64,000 bases of DNA, from NCBI GenBank assembly GCA_017406465.1, contig JAFQYM010000064.1, forward strand, positions 44,803 to 108,802. The letters run 5' to 3'. The DNA is from Kiritimatiellia bacterium (GTDB taxonomy: Bacteria; Verrucomicrobiota; Kiritimatiellia; RFP12; UBA1067). The position numbers and the translations under genes were made by a program. This document shows positions 52,405-60,875 of the stretch, in pieces; position 1 is the first letter of the stretch; the number at the start of each line of letters is the position of its first letter. Below the pieces are notes generated by a model that was not told the origin of the DNA, did no database searches, and was given only the letters and a program-made list of their open reading frames with translations.

Positions 52405-52427
52405 TGTCCGTACTTTTGTCCGTACTG
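52405..52427 (+). repeat. Possible integrase arm-type sites, right end
   Basis: TGTCCGTACTTTTG and an overlapping TGTCCGTACTG, matching the 14-mer at 28718. Confidence 0.35.
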
Positions 52428-52565
52428 TAGCCAAGGAACACAACCTTGCACGAACGAACACGAAGAAGTGGGCTAGACTTCGGGCTTGAGGCGACAATAG
52501 GCAGAACAAACCATAAGAAAGCGAGAAGTCCGCACAAAACAGCGAACCTCAGAGTCTTCTTGGGG

Positions 52566-52642
52566 TGGTGGGCTATAGTGGATTCGAACCACTGACCTCT
52601 TCCATGTCAAGGAAGCGCTCTAACCAACTGAGCTAATAGCCC
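52566..52642 (-). tRNA. tRNA-Val(GAC), island attachment target
   Basis: Acceptor GGGCTAT/ATAGCCC, anticodon loop TTGACAT (anticodon GAC, valine GUC/GUU), encoded CCA. Its 3' 60 bases form the right copy of the direct repeat, so the element inserted at the tRNA 3' end and regenerated an intact gene. Confidence 0.94.
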
Positions 52643-52654
52643 AAAACGCAGTGT

Positions 52655-52663
52655 AGTATACCA
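52655..52663 (-). promoter_or_regulatory. Extended -10 promoter of tRNA-Val(GAC)
   Basis: TGGTATACT on the minus strand, 12 nt before the tRNA 5' end, outside the island. Confidence 0.6.
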
Positions 52664-52722
52664 AACGGCGCCGCAGAAAGTCAATAGCGAATTTTACGAC
52701 TTTTGAAAAATCCAATCTCAGC

Positions 52723-52754
52723 AAAAACCAGGGGCGCGCCGATTGGCGCGCCCC
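52723..52754 (-). terminator. Intrinsic terminator of pgk
   Basis: Stem GGGGCGCGCC/GGCGCGCCCC with a 4-nt loop, then TGGTTTTT on the minus strand. A T run on the other side makes it potentially bidirectional. Confidence 0.8.
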
Positions 52755-52784
52755 GAGGTTTTTCCATCGTCCGAATAGACGATA

Positions 52785-54098
52785 TTACTTCGCGGTGAGA
52801 GCCGCGACACCAGGGAGCGTCTTGCCCTCGAGGAATTCGAGCGAAGCACCGCCGCCGGTGGAGACGTGGCTCATCTCGGCCGCTTTGCCGCTCTTCTTGA
52901 CGGCGCTCACGGAATCGCCGCCGCCGATGATCGACGTGCCGCCGTTCGCCTTGACGGTCGCAACCGCGTCGCAAACGCCGTAGGTGCCCTTGGAGAGCGG
53001 CGCAAACTCGAAGCAGCCCATCGGACCGTTCCAGACGACGGTCTTCGCGCCCTTGACGGCCTCGCCAAAGAGAGCGACCGACTTAGGTCCGATGTCGAGA
53101 CCCATCCAGCCATCCGGGATGTCGCCCTCGCAGAGCTTCATCTCGATGTCGGACGCGTCCTTCGTCTCGGGGAACTTGTTCGCGATCACGTTGTCGACGG
53201 GGAGGAGGATCTTGATGCCCTTCGCGTCGGCCGCGGCAAGCATCTCCTTGCAGTAGGCGACCTGCTCGTCCTCGCAGAGCGACGTGCCGATCTTGATGCC
53301 CTGGGCCTTCTTGAAGGTGTAGGCCATGCCGCCGCCGATGATGAGCGTGTCGACCTTGTTGAGAAGCGCCTTCACGACCGCGAGCTTGTCAGAGACCTTC
53401 GCGCCGCCGAGGATGGCGACGAACGGACGGACCGGGTTCTCGACGGCATCGCCGAGGAACTGGATCTCCTTCTCGAGAAGGAATCCAGAGACCGCAGGCT
53501 GGATGTAGTCGGCGATGACGGCGGTCGAGGCGTGGGCGCGGTGAGCCGTGCCGAACGCGTCGTTGCAGTAGAGATCGCCGTAGGAAGCGAGCTTCTTCGC
53601 CATCTCGGCGCGCTGCGCCTTGAGCTCGGCCTTCTTCGCCGCGAACTCCTCGTCGGTGAGGTGGATGCCCTTCTTGTCGTCGTCCTTCTTGACCTTGCCG
53701 TCCTCGGCCTTGTAGAAGCGGGTGTTCTCGAGGAGAGCGACTTCGCCGGGCTTGAGCGCCTTGACGACATCGTCGGCCGCCATGCAGTCGGGGACGAACT
53801 TGACCTGGAGCCCGAGCTTCTCGGAAAGCGCCTCTGCGACGGGCTTCAGCGTGAACGCCGCATTGTCGGGGTTCGGAGCCGCGCCGAGCTTGACGCCCTT
53901 CGGACGGCCGAGGTGCGACATGAGGACGAGCGAGCCGCCCTGCTCGAGGACGTACTTGATCGACGGCAACGCCGCGACGATGCGGGTGTCGTCGGTGATC
54001 TTGCCGGAGCCGTCCTTGGCCATCGGCACGTTGAAATCAACACGCATGACGACGCGCTTGCCCTTGAGCTCGACGTCGCGAAGAGTCTTCTTGTCCAT
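52785..54098 (-). CDS. pgk: Phosphoglycerate kinase
   Basis: A 437-residue glycolytic kinase transferring phosphate from 1,3-bisphosphoglycerate to ADP. It has [78 protein letters not shown] and [10 protein letters not shown]. It is about 40 residues longer than usual because of a lysine/glutamate-rich insertion ([22 protein letters not shown]...) between the LLENTRF and [11 protein letters not shown] motifs. AAAGGAAA precedes the ATG. Without the island it would be followed by tRNA-Val and fba on the same strand. Confidence 0.95.
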   Translation of the reverse strand: MDKKTLRDVELKGKRVVMRVDFNVPMAKDGSGKITDDTRIVAALPSIKYVLEQGGSLVLMSHLGRPKGVKLGAAPNPDNAAFTLKPVAEALSEKLGLQVKFVPDCMAADDVVKALKPGEVALLENTRFYKAEDGKVKKDDDKKGIHLTDEEFAAKKAELKAQRAEMAKKLASYGDLYCNDAFGTAHRAHASTAVIADYIQPAVSGFLLEKEIQFLGDAVENPVRPFVAILGGAKVSDKLAVVKALLNKVDTLIIGGGMAYTFKKAQGIKIGTSLCEDEQVAYCKEMLAAADAKGIKILLPVDNVIANKFPETKDASDIEMKLCEGDIPDGWMGLDIGPKSVALFGEAVKGAKTVVWNGPMGCFEFAPLSKGTYGVCDAVATVKANGGTSIIGGGDSVSAVKKSGKAAEMSHVSTGGGASLEFLEGKTLPGVAALTAK

Positions 54099-54154
54099 TT
54101 CTTTGTTTCCTTTCTGTGTAAAAGTTAGGTGGTTAAGTGGTCAGTTCTAAGAGG

Positions 54155-54216
54155 TTTCAACTTTCAGCTTCTCAACTTTTCAACCTTTCAACTCTTCAAC
54201 TTTTCAACCTTTTTTA
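54155..54216. repeat. GTTGAAA-type degenerate tandem repeat
   Basis: About seven units related to TTTCAAC/CTTCAAC between rpsT and pgk. No spacers or conserved length, so not CRISPR. It lies where the pgk leader or rpsT 3' end would be. Confidence 0.7.
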
Positions 54217-54221
54217 TTACA

Positions 54222-54257
54222 AAGGGCACCAGAATGCCTCACATTCCGATGCCCTTC
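54222..54257 (-). terminator. Terminator of rpsT
   Basis: Stem GGGCA..GGAATG paired with CATTC..TGCCC (13 bp with two weak pairs), followed by TTTGT on the minus strand, 32 nt after the rpsT stop. Confidence 0.65.
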
Positions 54258-54288
54258 GCCATCACATTCCCGTATTCCCTGAATTATT

Positions 54289-54564
54289 TTACTTGGCCAT
54301 CTTGTTGAGCTTGAGCTGAGCGCGCGATTTCTTGCGGTCAGCCGTGTTCTTCGTGATGATGCCCTTCTTCACGGCCTTGTCGAGACCGGAGACAAATTCC
54401 TTGAACTTCTTCTCAGCGTCTTCCCTGTTGTTCGCGTCTGCGAACTTGAAGAGCTTCTTGTGCGCATCGTGAAGCTTCGCCTTGCAGACCGCATTGCGCT
54501 TGCGGGCCTTTTCGTTCTGCCGGTCGCGCTTCCTTGCGGCGCGGCCACCCTTTATATTAGCCAT
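54289..54564 (-). CDS. rpsT: 30S ribosomal protein S20
   Basis: A 91-residue basic protein: MANIKGGRAARKRDRQNEKARKRN at the start, then three amphipathic helices including GLDKAVKKGIITKNTADRKKSRAQLKLNK. Typical S20, binding 16S rRNA. It has its own promoter about 35-45 nt upstream and an AAGGATAAG ribosome-binding site, and is monocistronic with a terminator hairpin. Confidence 0.95.
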   Translation of the reverse strand: MANIKGGRAARKRDRQNEKARKRNAVCKAKLHDAHKKLFKFADANNREDAEKKFKEFVSGLDKAVKKGIITKNTADRKKSRAQLKLNKMAK

Positions 54565-54599
54565 CTTTTCTTATCCTTTTTGTGGGAATGTTCGCGCAT

Positions 54600-54608
54600 A
54601 GTATATCA
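54600..54608 (-). promoter_or_regulatory. Extended -10 promoter of rpsT
   Basis: TGATATACT on the minus strand with a leader of about 30 nt. Confidence 0.6.
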
Positions 54609-54657
54609 TAACTGCCCATCGCGGTGCAAGTGCGACATCTAAACAACTGGGCAACCG

Positions 54658-56193
54658 TCATTCCCACTCTATCGTCGCGGGCGGCTTCGAGGAAATGTCG
54701 TAGACGACGCGGTTTATGCCCCTGACCTCGTTGATGATGCGGTTCGAAATGACGCCAAGCGTCTCATAGGGAAGACGCGTCCAGTCTGCCGTCATCGCGT
54801 CTATCGAGTCCACCGACCTTATCGCGCACGTATATTCGTAGGTGCGCTGGTCACCCATGACGCCAACCGTCTTCACGGGGAGAAGCACCGCAAATGTCTG
54901 CCAAATAGACTTGTAGTTGGGGAGCTTCTTCACTTCCTCCTGTACGCGGATATCCGCAAGCTGCAGAAGCTTCACCTTCTCTTCAGTCACTTCGCCGAGG
55001 ATACGGACGCCAAGCCCGGGGCCAGGGAACGGCTGGCGGTCGAGAAGCTCGTCGGCCATTCCGAGAACGCGCCCGACGGCGCGAACCTCGTCCTTGAAGA
55101 GATCGCGCAAGGGCTCCACGAGCTCAAACTTGAGGTCTGGCGGGAGTCCTCCTACATTGTGATGCGACTTGATCGTCTGCGACGGGCCCTTGACCGCATG
55201 CGACGACTCGATGACGTCGGGATAGATCGTGCCCTGCCCGAGGAAGCGGCAGTGCTTGAACTTGCGCGCCTCGTCGGCAAACACGTCGATGAAAGTCTTG
55301 CCAATCGCCTTGCGCTTCGCCTCCGGCTCGTCGAGTCCCTTGAGCGCCGCGTAAAACTTCTGCGCCGCGCGGGCAACGGTTAGATCGAGCCCGAGATTCT
55401 TGGCAAACATCTCCTCGACCTGCTCGGCCTCGCGGTAGCGAAGGAGCCCATTGTCTACAAAGATGCAGTGAAGACGCGTTCCTATCGCCTTGTGGAGAAG
55501 GACAGCCGCGACGGAAGAGTCTACGCCGCCGGAAAGCCCGAGGACAACTTCGTCGTCGCCGACCTGGCGCTTCATCTTCTCGACCGTGTCGTCGATCCAA
55601 GTCGTCAGCTGCCAGTCGGCGTTCGCACGGCATATATTGAAGATAAAGTTGGATATGATCTGCTTGCCGTGCTCTGTGTGCACGACTTCGGGATGGAACT
55701 GAATGCCGAAGAAGCGGCAGTTTTCGTCGCGCACAGCCGCATACGGGCAGTTCGCAGACCTTGCGCTGACCTTGAACCCGGTAGGAATCGCCGCGACGCG
55801 GTCGCCGTGGCTCATCCAAACGACGAATTTGTCGGGAAGCCCCTTGAAGAGCTCGTTCCCCGGCTCAACCGTCATCTCGGTCTTGCCATATTCGCGCCTT
55901 TCGCCGGGCTGGACCTTGCCGCCAAGCTCCTGGCTCATCAGCTGCATGCCGTAGCAGACGCCAAGAATCGGGATGCCAAGCTCGAAGATGCCGCGGTCGA
56001 TTCCAGGAGCCCCTTCCTCGAAGACACTGTTGGGCCCGCCGGAGAGGATGACACCCTTCGGCGCATACTCACGCACCTTTTCGGCGGTGATGTTGAAAGG
56101 AACGATTTCGGAGTAGACGTGCTGCTCGCGGATTCGCCGCGCAATGAGCTGCGTATACTGCGAGCCGTAGTCTAAAATGAGAATGGAGTCCAT
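54658..56193 (-). CDS. guaA: GMP synthase (glutamine-hydrolysing)
   Basis: A 511-residue two-domain enzyme converting XMP to GMP. The N-terminal class I glutamine amidotransferase has GVCYGMQLM (catalytic Cys) and FHPEVVHTE (His/Glu). The ATP-pyrophosphatase loop is VLGLSGGVDSSV. The C-terminal dimerisation part has RQPFPGPGLGVRI and ends TIEWE. The ATG is supported by a TAGAAT box 8 nt upstream; an in-frame reading 24 codons longer would start before the promoter. Confidence 0.96.
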   Translation of the reverse strand: MDSILILDYGSQYTQLIARRIREQHVYSEIVPFNITAEKVREYAPKGVILSGGPNSVFEEGAPGIDRGIFELGIPILGVCYGMQLMSQELGGKVQPGERREYGKTEMTVEPGNELFKGLPDKFVVWMSHGDRVAAIPTGFKVSARSANCPYAAVRDENCRFFGIQFHPEVVHTEHGKQIISNFIFNICRANADWQLTTWIDDTVEKMKRQVGDDEVVLGLSGGVDSSVAAVLLHKAIGTRLHCIFVDNGLLRYREAEQVEEMFAKNLGLDLTVARAAQKFYAALKGLDEPEAKRKAIGKTFIDVFADEARKFKHCRFLGQGTIYPDVIESSHAVKGPSQTIKSHHNVGGLPPDLKFELVEPLRDLFKDEVRAVGRVLGMADELLDRQPFPGPGLGVRILGEVTEEKVKLLQLADIRVQEEVKKLPNYKSIWQTFAVLLPVKTVGVMGDQRTYEYTCAIRSVDSIDAMTADWTRLPYETLGVISNRIINEVRGINRVVYDISSKPPATIEWE

Positions 56194-56201
56194 GGCAGTA
56201 T

Positions 56202-56210
56202 ATTCTACCA
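56202..56210 (-). promoter_or_regulatory. Extended -10 promoter, near-leaderless, guaA
   Basis: TGGTAGAAT on the minus strand, 8 nt before the ATG. Confidence 0.6.
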
Positions 56211-56239
56211 TTTCCCCCGCCACGGCGCTATGCCCACGC

Positions 56240-57223
56240 TCACTTGCCCGCTGTCGTCGCGCCAATTACGACTTCTGCGACTGACGGGAAATGATCAGAC
56301 GGATAGAGCTTCGTTCCCGGACGAGTGGCCGCGATGGTGCGGTAGCCAAGAACTCTCGTGCCGGGCGACACGTAGATATAGTCGATTCGCTTTGAATCGG
56401 ACTCGTCCCCAGGCGTGCTCCGCTCGCGAACCGGCTTCGCAAGCGCCTCGGCAATCGTCTGTTCCTTCTCCTTGTAGCTCCAGTAGTTGAACGTGCGCCA
56501 CGCCCCTTCGGGCGGCGTCTCCGAAATGTATAGCGCGTCCTTCAGGAGCTTCGTGACCGCTTTCGCAGGTTTTTCGTACTCAAGGCAGTTGTGGTCGCCC
56601 ACGAACACGACTGGCGCGCCGCTGGAAAATTCCTTCATCCGCTCGATTACGAGCAGCATCCCCTTCTCACGCGCCTTCTCGCTTCGATGGTCGGTGTGCG
56701 TGTTGGCAAACGCAAACGTCTTGTCGGTCGCCCTGTCCTTTAGGACCGCGTAGGAGCATATTCGAGGAAGCGCGGCATTCCAGCCCTTTGAGCCCGGCTC
56801 ATCGGGCGTCTCGGAGAGCCAGAACGTGCCGCTCTTCACGGCTTCAAAGCGATCTTTCCTGAACGCAATGGGCGACGCTTCGCCGCTGACGCGGTCGGCG
56901 TTGCGCCCGTCTCCTACGAAAGCATATCCCGGAAACCGCGCCTCCAGCCACGCGCGCTGGCCAGGCAGGACTTCCTGAAAACCGGCAACATCGGGATTAG
57001 CCGACTCGACGAGATTGGCAAGATCGTCGCGCCGCGCCTCCCAGTTGTTGTCGGGCGAATTTGCATCGCCAGCCGAATAGCGGACGTTGTAGGTCATAAC
57101 CTTCATCGATGTCCCGTCCTTGCGGAAAGAGTTGCTTCCACTCGGCGAGACAGCGCTGGACTCAGATTCCGCCTGAACGACAAACACCGCCGCAAGCACC
57201 ATCATCATACATGTTATTTTCAT
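56240..57223 (-). CDS. Secreted endonuclease/exonuclease/phosphatase-family hydrolase
   Basis: A 327-residue protein with a signal peptide (MKITCMMMVLAAVFVVQA). The EEP fold motifs are MTYNVRY, AGFQEVLPGQ, ANTHTDHRS, FVGDHNC and YPSDHFPSVAEV, giving the metal and catalytic residues (Asn, Glu, His, Asp, Asn, Asp, His). Exported members hydrolyse phosphodiesters such as nucleic acids, sphingomyelin or phosphoinositides; the substrate here is unknown. Confidence 0.87.
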   Translation of the reverse strand: MKITCMMMVLAAVFVVQAESESSAVSPSGSNSFRKDGTSMKVMTYNVRYSAGDANSPDNNWEARRDDLANLVESANPDVAGFQEVLPGQRAWLEARFPGYAFVGDGRNADRVSGEASPIAFRKDRFEAVKSGTFWLSETPDEPGSKGWNAALPRICSYAVLKDRATDKTFAFANTHTDHRSEKAREKGMLLVIERMKEFSSGAPVVFVGDHNCLEYEKPAKAVTKLLKDALYISETPPEGAWRTFNYWSYKEKEQTIAEALAKPVRERSTPGDESDSKRIDYIYVSPGTRVLGYRTIAATRPGTKLYPSDHFPSVAEVVIGATTAGK

Positions 57224-57320
57224 ATTCTTTCCCTTCTATCACTAAGCGTCAAATCGGCATCGAAAGTCTTAATGCTATCAACTCATTGGACAATTTTTGG
57301 GGACAGCCCCTCTGGAACGC
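57224..57320. other. Intergenic gap
   Basis: Between the hisF stop and the EEP gene. I see no -10 box of the local type and no gene. Confidence 0.3.
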
Positions 57321-58091
57321 TCACCAGCTCATGCGCGTTGGGATGCCCGCCGCGTACATGGCCGACTTTATGTCTGAAATCGTGTAGTCGCCGGAGTGGA
57401 TCATACCTGCGACAATCGCCGCGTCCGCCTTCGCTTCGCGAAAGACCGTGACGAGATGCTCTGGCTTGCCGGCGCCGCCCGACGCAACGACCGGAACATC
57501 CACCGCCTCGGCGATGAGCCGCGTGATGTCAAGCTCGAAGCCCTCGCGCGTGCCGTCGGCGTCAACGGAATTTACGACAATCTCTCCCGCTCCAAGATCT
57601 ACCGCCCTCTTCGCCCACTCAACCGCGTCCATGCCGGTAAACTCGCGGAAGCCGCGCGTAGTGATCTCGTAGCCGCTCGCGGCCTTGCCGCTCTTCACAG
57701 GGTCCATTCCAAGGACTATACACTGTGCGCCAAATGCTTTTGCGCCATCTGCGATGATGTCGGGGTTGCGGACGGCAAGGGAGTTCACGGATATCTTCTC
57801 GGCGCCCGCGAGGATGACTCGCTCCATGTCCTCAACAGAGCTTATGCCGCCGCCGACGGCGAACGGAATCCTTATCGCCTTCGCGACCGCCTCGACCATG
57901 CCGATGTCGATCGGACGGCGCTCTGCGCTCGCCGTGATGTCGTAGAAGACAAGTTCGTCCGCGCCACCGTCGGAATACCTAACCGCCATCTCGACTGGAT
58001 CGCCGAGATCGACGTTGTTCTTGAACTTGACGCCTTTCGTTACGCGCCCGTTGCGGACATCAAGGCAGGGGATAACGCGCTTCGTCAGCAT
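57321..58091 (-). CDS. hisF: Imidazole glycerol phosphate synthase, cyclase subunit
   Basis: A 256-residue (beta/alpha)8 barrel: [20 protein letters not shown] with the catalytic Asp, [36 protein letters not shown] (second Asp region), [15 protein letters not shown] and [13 protein letters not shown]. It uses ammonia from HisH to make imidazole glycerol phosphate and AICAR. Its start overlaps the hisH stop by 7 nt. Confidence 0.95.
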   Translation of the reverse strand: MLTKRVIPCLDVRNGRVTKGVKFKNNVDLGDPVEMAVRYSDGGADELVFYDITASAERRPIDIGMVEAVAKAIRIPFAVGGGISSVEDMERVILAGAEKISVNSLAVRNPDIIADGAKAFGAQCIVLGMDPVKSGKAASGYEITTRGFREFTGMDAVEWAKRAVDLGAGEIVVNSVDADGTREGFELDITRLIAEAVDVPVVASGGAGKPEHLVTVFREAKADAAIVAGMIHSGDYTISDIKSAMYAAGIPTRMSW

Positions 58092-58663
58092 GACAGCCAC
58101 TCCTTTATGAGTTCGAGGCCGATTCTGCCAGACTTCTCGGGGTGGAACTGGCAGGCCCAGAGCCGCCCCTTCTTGACCATCGCCGTAAACTTCACTCCGG
58201 CGTATTCAGTGACGCCCACAGTCTCGGGAACGACTTCCGCATAGTAGGAATGGACGAAGTAGAACTCTTTATTTCCCGTTACCCCATTTCCCGTTACCCC
58301 ATTCCAGCCAATCTCGGGGACCTTGAATCCGGGAACCGTCGGGAATCGGCGAACATGGCCGGGGATGATCCCGAGGCAGTCAACTCCGCCATCTTCCTCG
58401 CTGTGGTCAAAAAGTATCTGCATTCCGAGGCAAATGCCGAGGAACGGCTTTGTCGCCGCCGCTTCCCGCACTGGCGCGACGAGTCCAAGCGAACGAAGGT
58501 TCTCCATCGCGCTTTTCGCCGCGCCCACGCCAGGGAACACGACGCGGTCTGCCGACGCAATTACCTTCGGGTCGCTCGTCACTACCGTCTCCACGCCAAG
58601 CGCGGCAAAGGCAAGCTTCACGCTCGTAAGGTTCCCGGCCTTATAGTCTATTATCGCTGTCAT
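58085..58663 (-). CDS. hisH: Imidazole glycerol phosphate synthase, glutaminase subunit
   Basis: A 192-residue class I glutamine amidotransferase. It has [38 protein letters not shown] with the catalytic Cys, FVHSYY, and CQFHPEKSG with His and Glu. After PEIGWN a 15-bp perfect tandem duplication adds repeated NGVTG residues. This loop lies near the HisF interface in known structures. The pair hisH-hisF is coupled. Confidence 0.94.
   Translation of the reverse strand: MTAIIDYKAGNLTSVKLAFAALGVETVVTSDPKVIASADRVVFPGVGAAKSAMENLRSLGLVAPVREAAATKPFLGICLGMQILFDHSEEDGGVDCLGIIPGHVRRFPTVPGFKVPEIGWNGVTGNGVTGNKEFYFVHSYYAEVVPETVGVTEYAGVKFTAMVKKGRLWACQFHPEKSGRIGLELIKEWLSC
58271..58305. repeat. In-frame tandem repeat in hisH
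   Basis: ATTTCCCGTTACCCC twice in succession (58271-58285, 58286-58300), then ATTCC. It encodes [10 protein letters not shown]. Confidence 0.85.
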
Positions 58664-58686
58664 TTGTCTCTAACGCCCTGGTCGAT

Positions 58687-58695
58687 ATTCTACCA
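58687..58695 (-). promoter_or_regulatory. Extended -10 promoter of hisHF
   Basis: TGGTAGAAT on the minus strand; leader about 17 nt. Confidence 0.5.
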
Positions 58696-58736
58696 TTTTC
58701 CCCGCCCGTGCGTCATCTGCGATTTGCCGCGCAGAA

Positions 58737-60110
58737 TCAAAGTGACACATGAAAACGGCGAAAGAGGCCAAGGACGAATATGGCAAAGACGACAAGCGGC
58801 ACCGCGTAGGCACAGTAAAGCCGAAGCCACGAGGGAAAACGCCTGCCCTCGCCGGCGTTGGCCTCGGCGAGAAACCTCTCCCAGCCCCAGCCATAGCGAT
58901 GGCAGCAGAAGAACGCGAACGCGAGGGCGCCGAGGGGAAGCAAGATGTCGCTGACTATGAAGTCCTCGAGGTCGAGAACGCACGAGCCCTCGCCAAACGG
59001 CGTAAATGCCGACCAGACATTGAACCCGAGGACGCACGGAAGCGAGAGGATCACGAGCGCGACGCCGCAGACGCAACAGGCGCGGCGACGGCTAAACCCC
59101 GTGTAGTCCATTACGCAGGCAACAACGTTCTCGAAGACGGCGAGGACAGTCGTAAGCGCGGCAAAGCTCATGAAGAGGAAGAATAGGGCCCCCCAGAGCC
59201 GCCCGAGCGGCATCGAGTTGAAGACATTGGGAAGCGTCACGAAGACGAGCCCGGGGCCCTGCCCTGGCTCTATGCCGAACGCAAAGCAAGCGGGGATTAT
59301 TATGAGCCCAGCCGCAATCGCAACGCCTGTGTCAAGGACAGCGACATTTACCGCCTCCCCGAGAAGCGCATGGCGACGGCCTATGTAGCTGCCGAAGATC
59401 GCCATCGATCCGATGCCGAGCGAAAGCGAGAAGAACGACTGGTTCATCGCCTCGACTATGACGCGCACGACGCCTATCTTGCGAACGTCGGCAAAGTCGG
59501 GCACGAGGTAGAACGCGACGCCCTTCCCTGCGCCTGGGAGCATCAAGCTTCGTACCGCGAGAACAAAGATGAGGGCGAGAAGACAAACCATGAGAATCTT
59601 TGTCACGCGCTCAAGACCACGCTGCAGCCCAGCTGCGCATACGATGGCAGAAATGGCGATAACCACGACCGCCGCCGTATGCATCGTCAGAGGTTCGCCC
59701 AGCATCGCACCGAACGCGCCGCCAACGCCAGATGCGTCGAGGCCGGCAAAACTGCCCGCCGCCATCCGGCAGAAGTAAATGAGCATCCACCCCGTGACGA
59801 CGGTGTAGAACATCATCAGGACGAGACATCCGATGAAGCCGCCGACGCCGTGGAGACGCCATGCCTTCTTCTCCGGGACGAGCGCCTCGTGCATCTTCGC
59901 GATCGACCGCCCGGCGGCGCGACCGGCCGCGAACTCCATGACGAGAACAGGAATCCCGAGAAGCGCGAGACTGGCGAGATACGCAAGGACAAAAAGCCCG
60001 CCGCCCGACTTGCCCGCGACATACGGGAAGCGCCATACGTTTCCGAGCCCTATCGCGCATCCGGCGGAAAGCAATATGAAGCCGAGGCGGCTTGCGAGCT
60101 TCTCCCTCAT
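58737..60110 (-). CDS. Neurotransmitter:sodium symporter (NSS/SNF) family transporter
   Basis: A 457-residue protein with about 11-12 transmembrane helices. TM1 has GCAIGLGNVWRFPYVAGKSGGG, the family's sodium/substrate site. TM6 and TM8 regions include FFSLSLGIGSMAIFGSYIG and LFFLFMSFAALTTVLAVFENVV. Bacterial members take up amino acids with Na+. It starts within the stop of a 59-residue gene (ATGA) and is thus coupled to the SWIM-protein transcript. Confidence 0.92.
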   Translation of the reverse strand: MREKLASRLGFILLSAGCAIGLGNVWRFPYVAGKSGGGLFVLAYLASLALLGIPVLVMEFAAGRAAGRSIAKMHEALVPEKKAWRLHGVGGFIGCLVLMMFYTVVTGWMLIYFCRMAAGSFAGLDASGVGGAFGAMLGEPLTMHTAAVVVIAISAIVCAAGLQRGLERVTKILMVCLLALIFVLAVRSLMLPGAGKGVAFYLVPDFADVRKIGVVRVIVEAMNQSFFSLSLGIGSMAIFGSYIGRRHALLGEAVNVAVLDTGVAIAAGLIIIPACFAFGIEPGQGPGLVFVTLPNVFNSMPLGRLWGALFFLFMSFAALTTVLAVFENVVACVMDYTGFSRRRACCVCGVALVILSLPCVLGFNVWSAFTPFGEGSCVLDLEDFIVSDILLPLGALAFAFFCCHRYGWGWERFLAEANAGEGRRFPSWLRLYCAYAVPLVVFAIFVLGLFRRFHVSL

Positions 60111-60286
60111 TTACCCTCCTCCTTCCCGCCATTCTCGCCACCTTCGGCCGGAACGCGCCCGAGAATGTCGTGCGCGTTCTCCATCGCCCTGCGGTAGATC
60201 GGCTCGAGGACGGAGAGGCACCTCTGCTCGCCGCGCCAGAACGGAACGGGACCGAGGCGCCGCAAGACCGGCGGGTCATTCCTCAT
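60107..60286 (-). CDS. Small gene resembling the C-terminal tail of SWIM zinc-finger proteins (59 aa)
   Basis: MRNDPPVLRRLGPVPFWRGE followed by LEPIYRRAMENAHDIL. An LGxxPFWRG...L..L..IYRxA pattern is, to my knowledge, found at the C-terminus of longer bacterial SWIM proteins. It overlaps the upstream SWIM gene by 11 nt in another frame, so the two may be a split gene or a frameshifted single gene. Its stop overlaps the transporter start. Confidence 0.55.
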   Translation of the reverse strand: MRNDPPVLRRLGPVPFWRGEQRCLSVLEPIYRRAMENAHDILGRVPAEGGENGGKEEGK

Positions 60287-60860
60287 ACAGCTCCTCCTCC
60301 CTGAATCCGCGCAGCTCCAGGAGCGTCAGCGGACGGCGCGCGATTTCCTCGCCGAGGACGAGCAGCGCCGCAAGGACGTGCTTGCAGGGGTTCGCGTAGT
60401 CCGGGCATGTGCAGGCCGTCGTCATGTCGTATTTCCCCGGCGCAAGCTTGCCGCCCGGGAAGAGGTCGAAGCCGGCGGCGCGGAAGATCGACTCGACCTC
60501 GGTCGGCATGTCGTCCGCGAGAAGCCGCGCCGCGAGCATCGGCTCGCCGCGCAGCGCCGCGGCGATCGCTTCGCGCGCAGCGCCCTCGGGCACGCGAAAG
60601 TCTATCGTAACGCCATACGGCGACTCCCTCGCGCCGACGACCGACGCCTCGACGTGCGGGCCAGCGAGGCGCATTTCCGTCACCTGGCCGGAGACCGCGT
60701 AGTTCTTGCCGCGCCCGAGCCGTGCGCCAAGCCCCATGCGCTCAAGCGTCTCTATCCAGCGGCGGCCCCACCACGTGCGGCCGCCTCCCGCGCGCGGCTC
60801 CTGCGCGCGTATCCCCGCGGCAAACCGCGGGATCCTGACTGGATAGTTCTTTTTCGACAC
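60276..60860 (-). CDS. SWIM zinc-finger protein
   Basis: A 194-residue protein starting VSKKNYPVRIPRF. It has TWWGRRWIETLERM near residue 28 and a SWIM motif CTCPDYANPCKH (CxCx6CxH) near residue 160. SWIM domains bind zinc and nucleic acid or protein, and in bacteria they are often beside SNF2 helicases, which are absent here. The GTG start is decided by the promoter: TATAAT ends exactly 6 nt upstream, so the longer in-frame ATG reading is excluded. Confidence 0.8.
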   Translation of the reverse strand: MSKKNYPVRIPRFAAGIRAQEPRAGGGRTWWGRRWIETLERMGLGARLGRGKNYAVSGQVTEMRLAGPHVEASVVGARESPYGVTIDFRVPEGAAREAIAAALRGEPMLAARLLADDMPTEVESIFRAAGFDLFPGGKLAPGKYDMTTACTCPDYANPCKHVLAALLVLGEEIARRPLTLLELRGFREEELYEE

Positions 60861-60866
60861 CCCGCA

Positions 60867-60875
60867 ATTATACCA
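60867..60875 (-). promoter_or_regulatory. Extended -10 promoter giving a leaderless GTG start
   Basis: TGGTATAAT on the minus strand, then TGCGGG, then GTG. Confidence 0.65.

Larger units (their letters stand above)
52237..52565. other. Non-coding right end of island with Z-DNA-like tract and arm-type repeats
   Basis: No credible gene. It holds a 25-nt strictly alternating pyrimidine-purine tract (52269-52293, including the palindrome CATGCGCGCGCATG), a TACGCGCGCG run, an isolated TGATATAAT box (52338-52346), and two TGTCCGTACT repeats at 52405 and 52417. Confidence 0.5.

Noticed and set aside
52288..52476. A 62-aa plus-strand frame at the right end of the island
   Set aside because: No ribosome-binding site, low-complexity start from the CG-rich tract and overlap with arm-type repeats; not treated as a gene.
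54155..54216. CRISPR array
   Set aside because: Units are short, degenerate and directly adjacent, with no spacers and no cas genes in the window.
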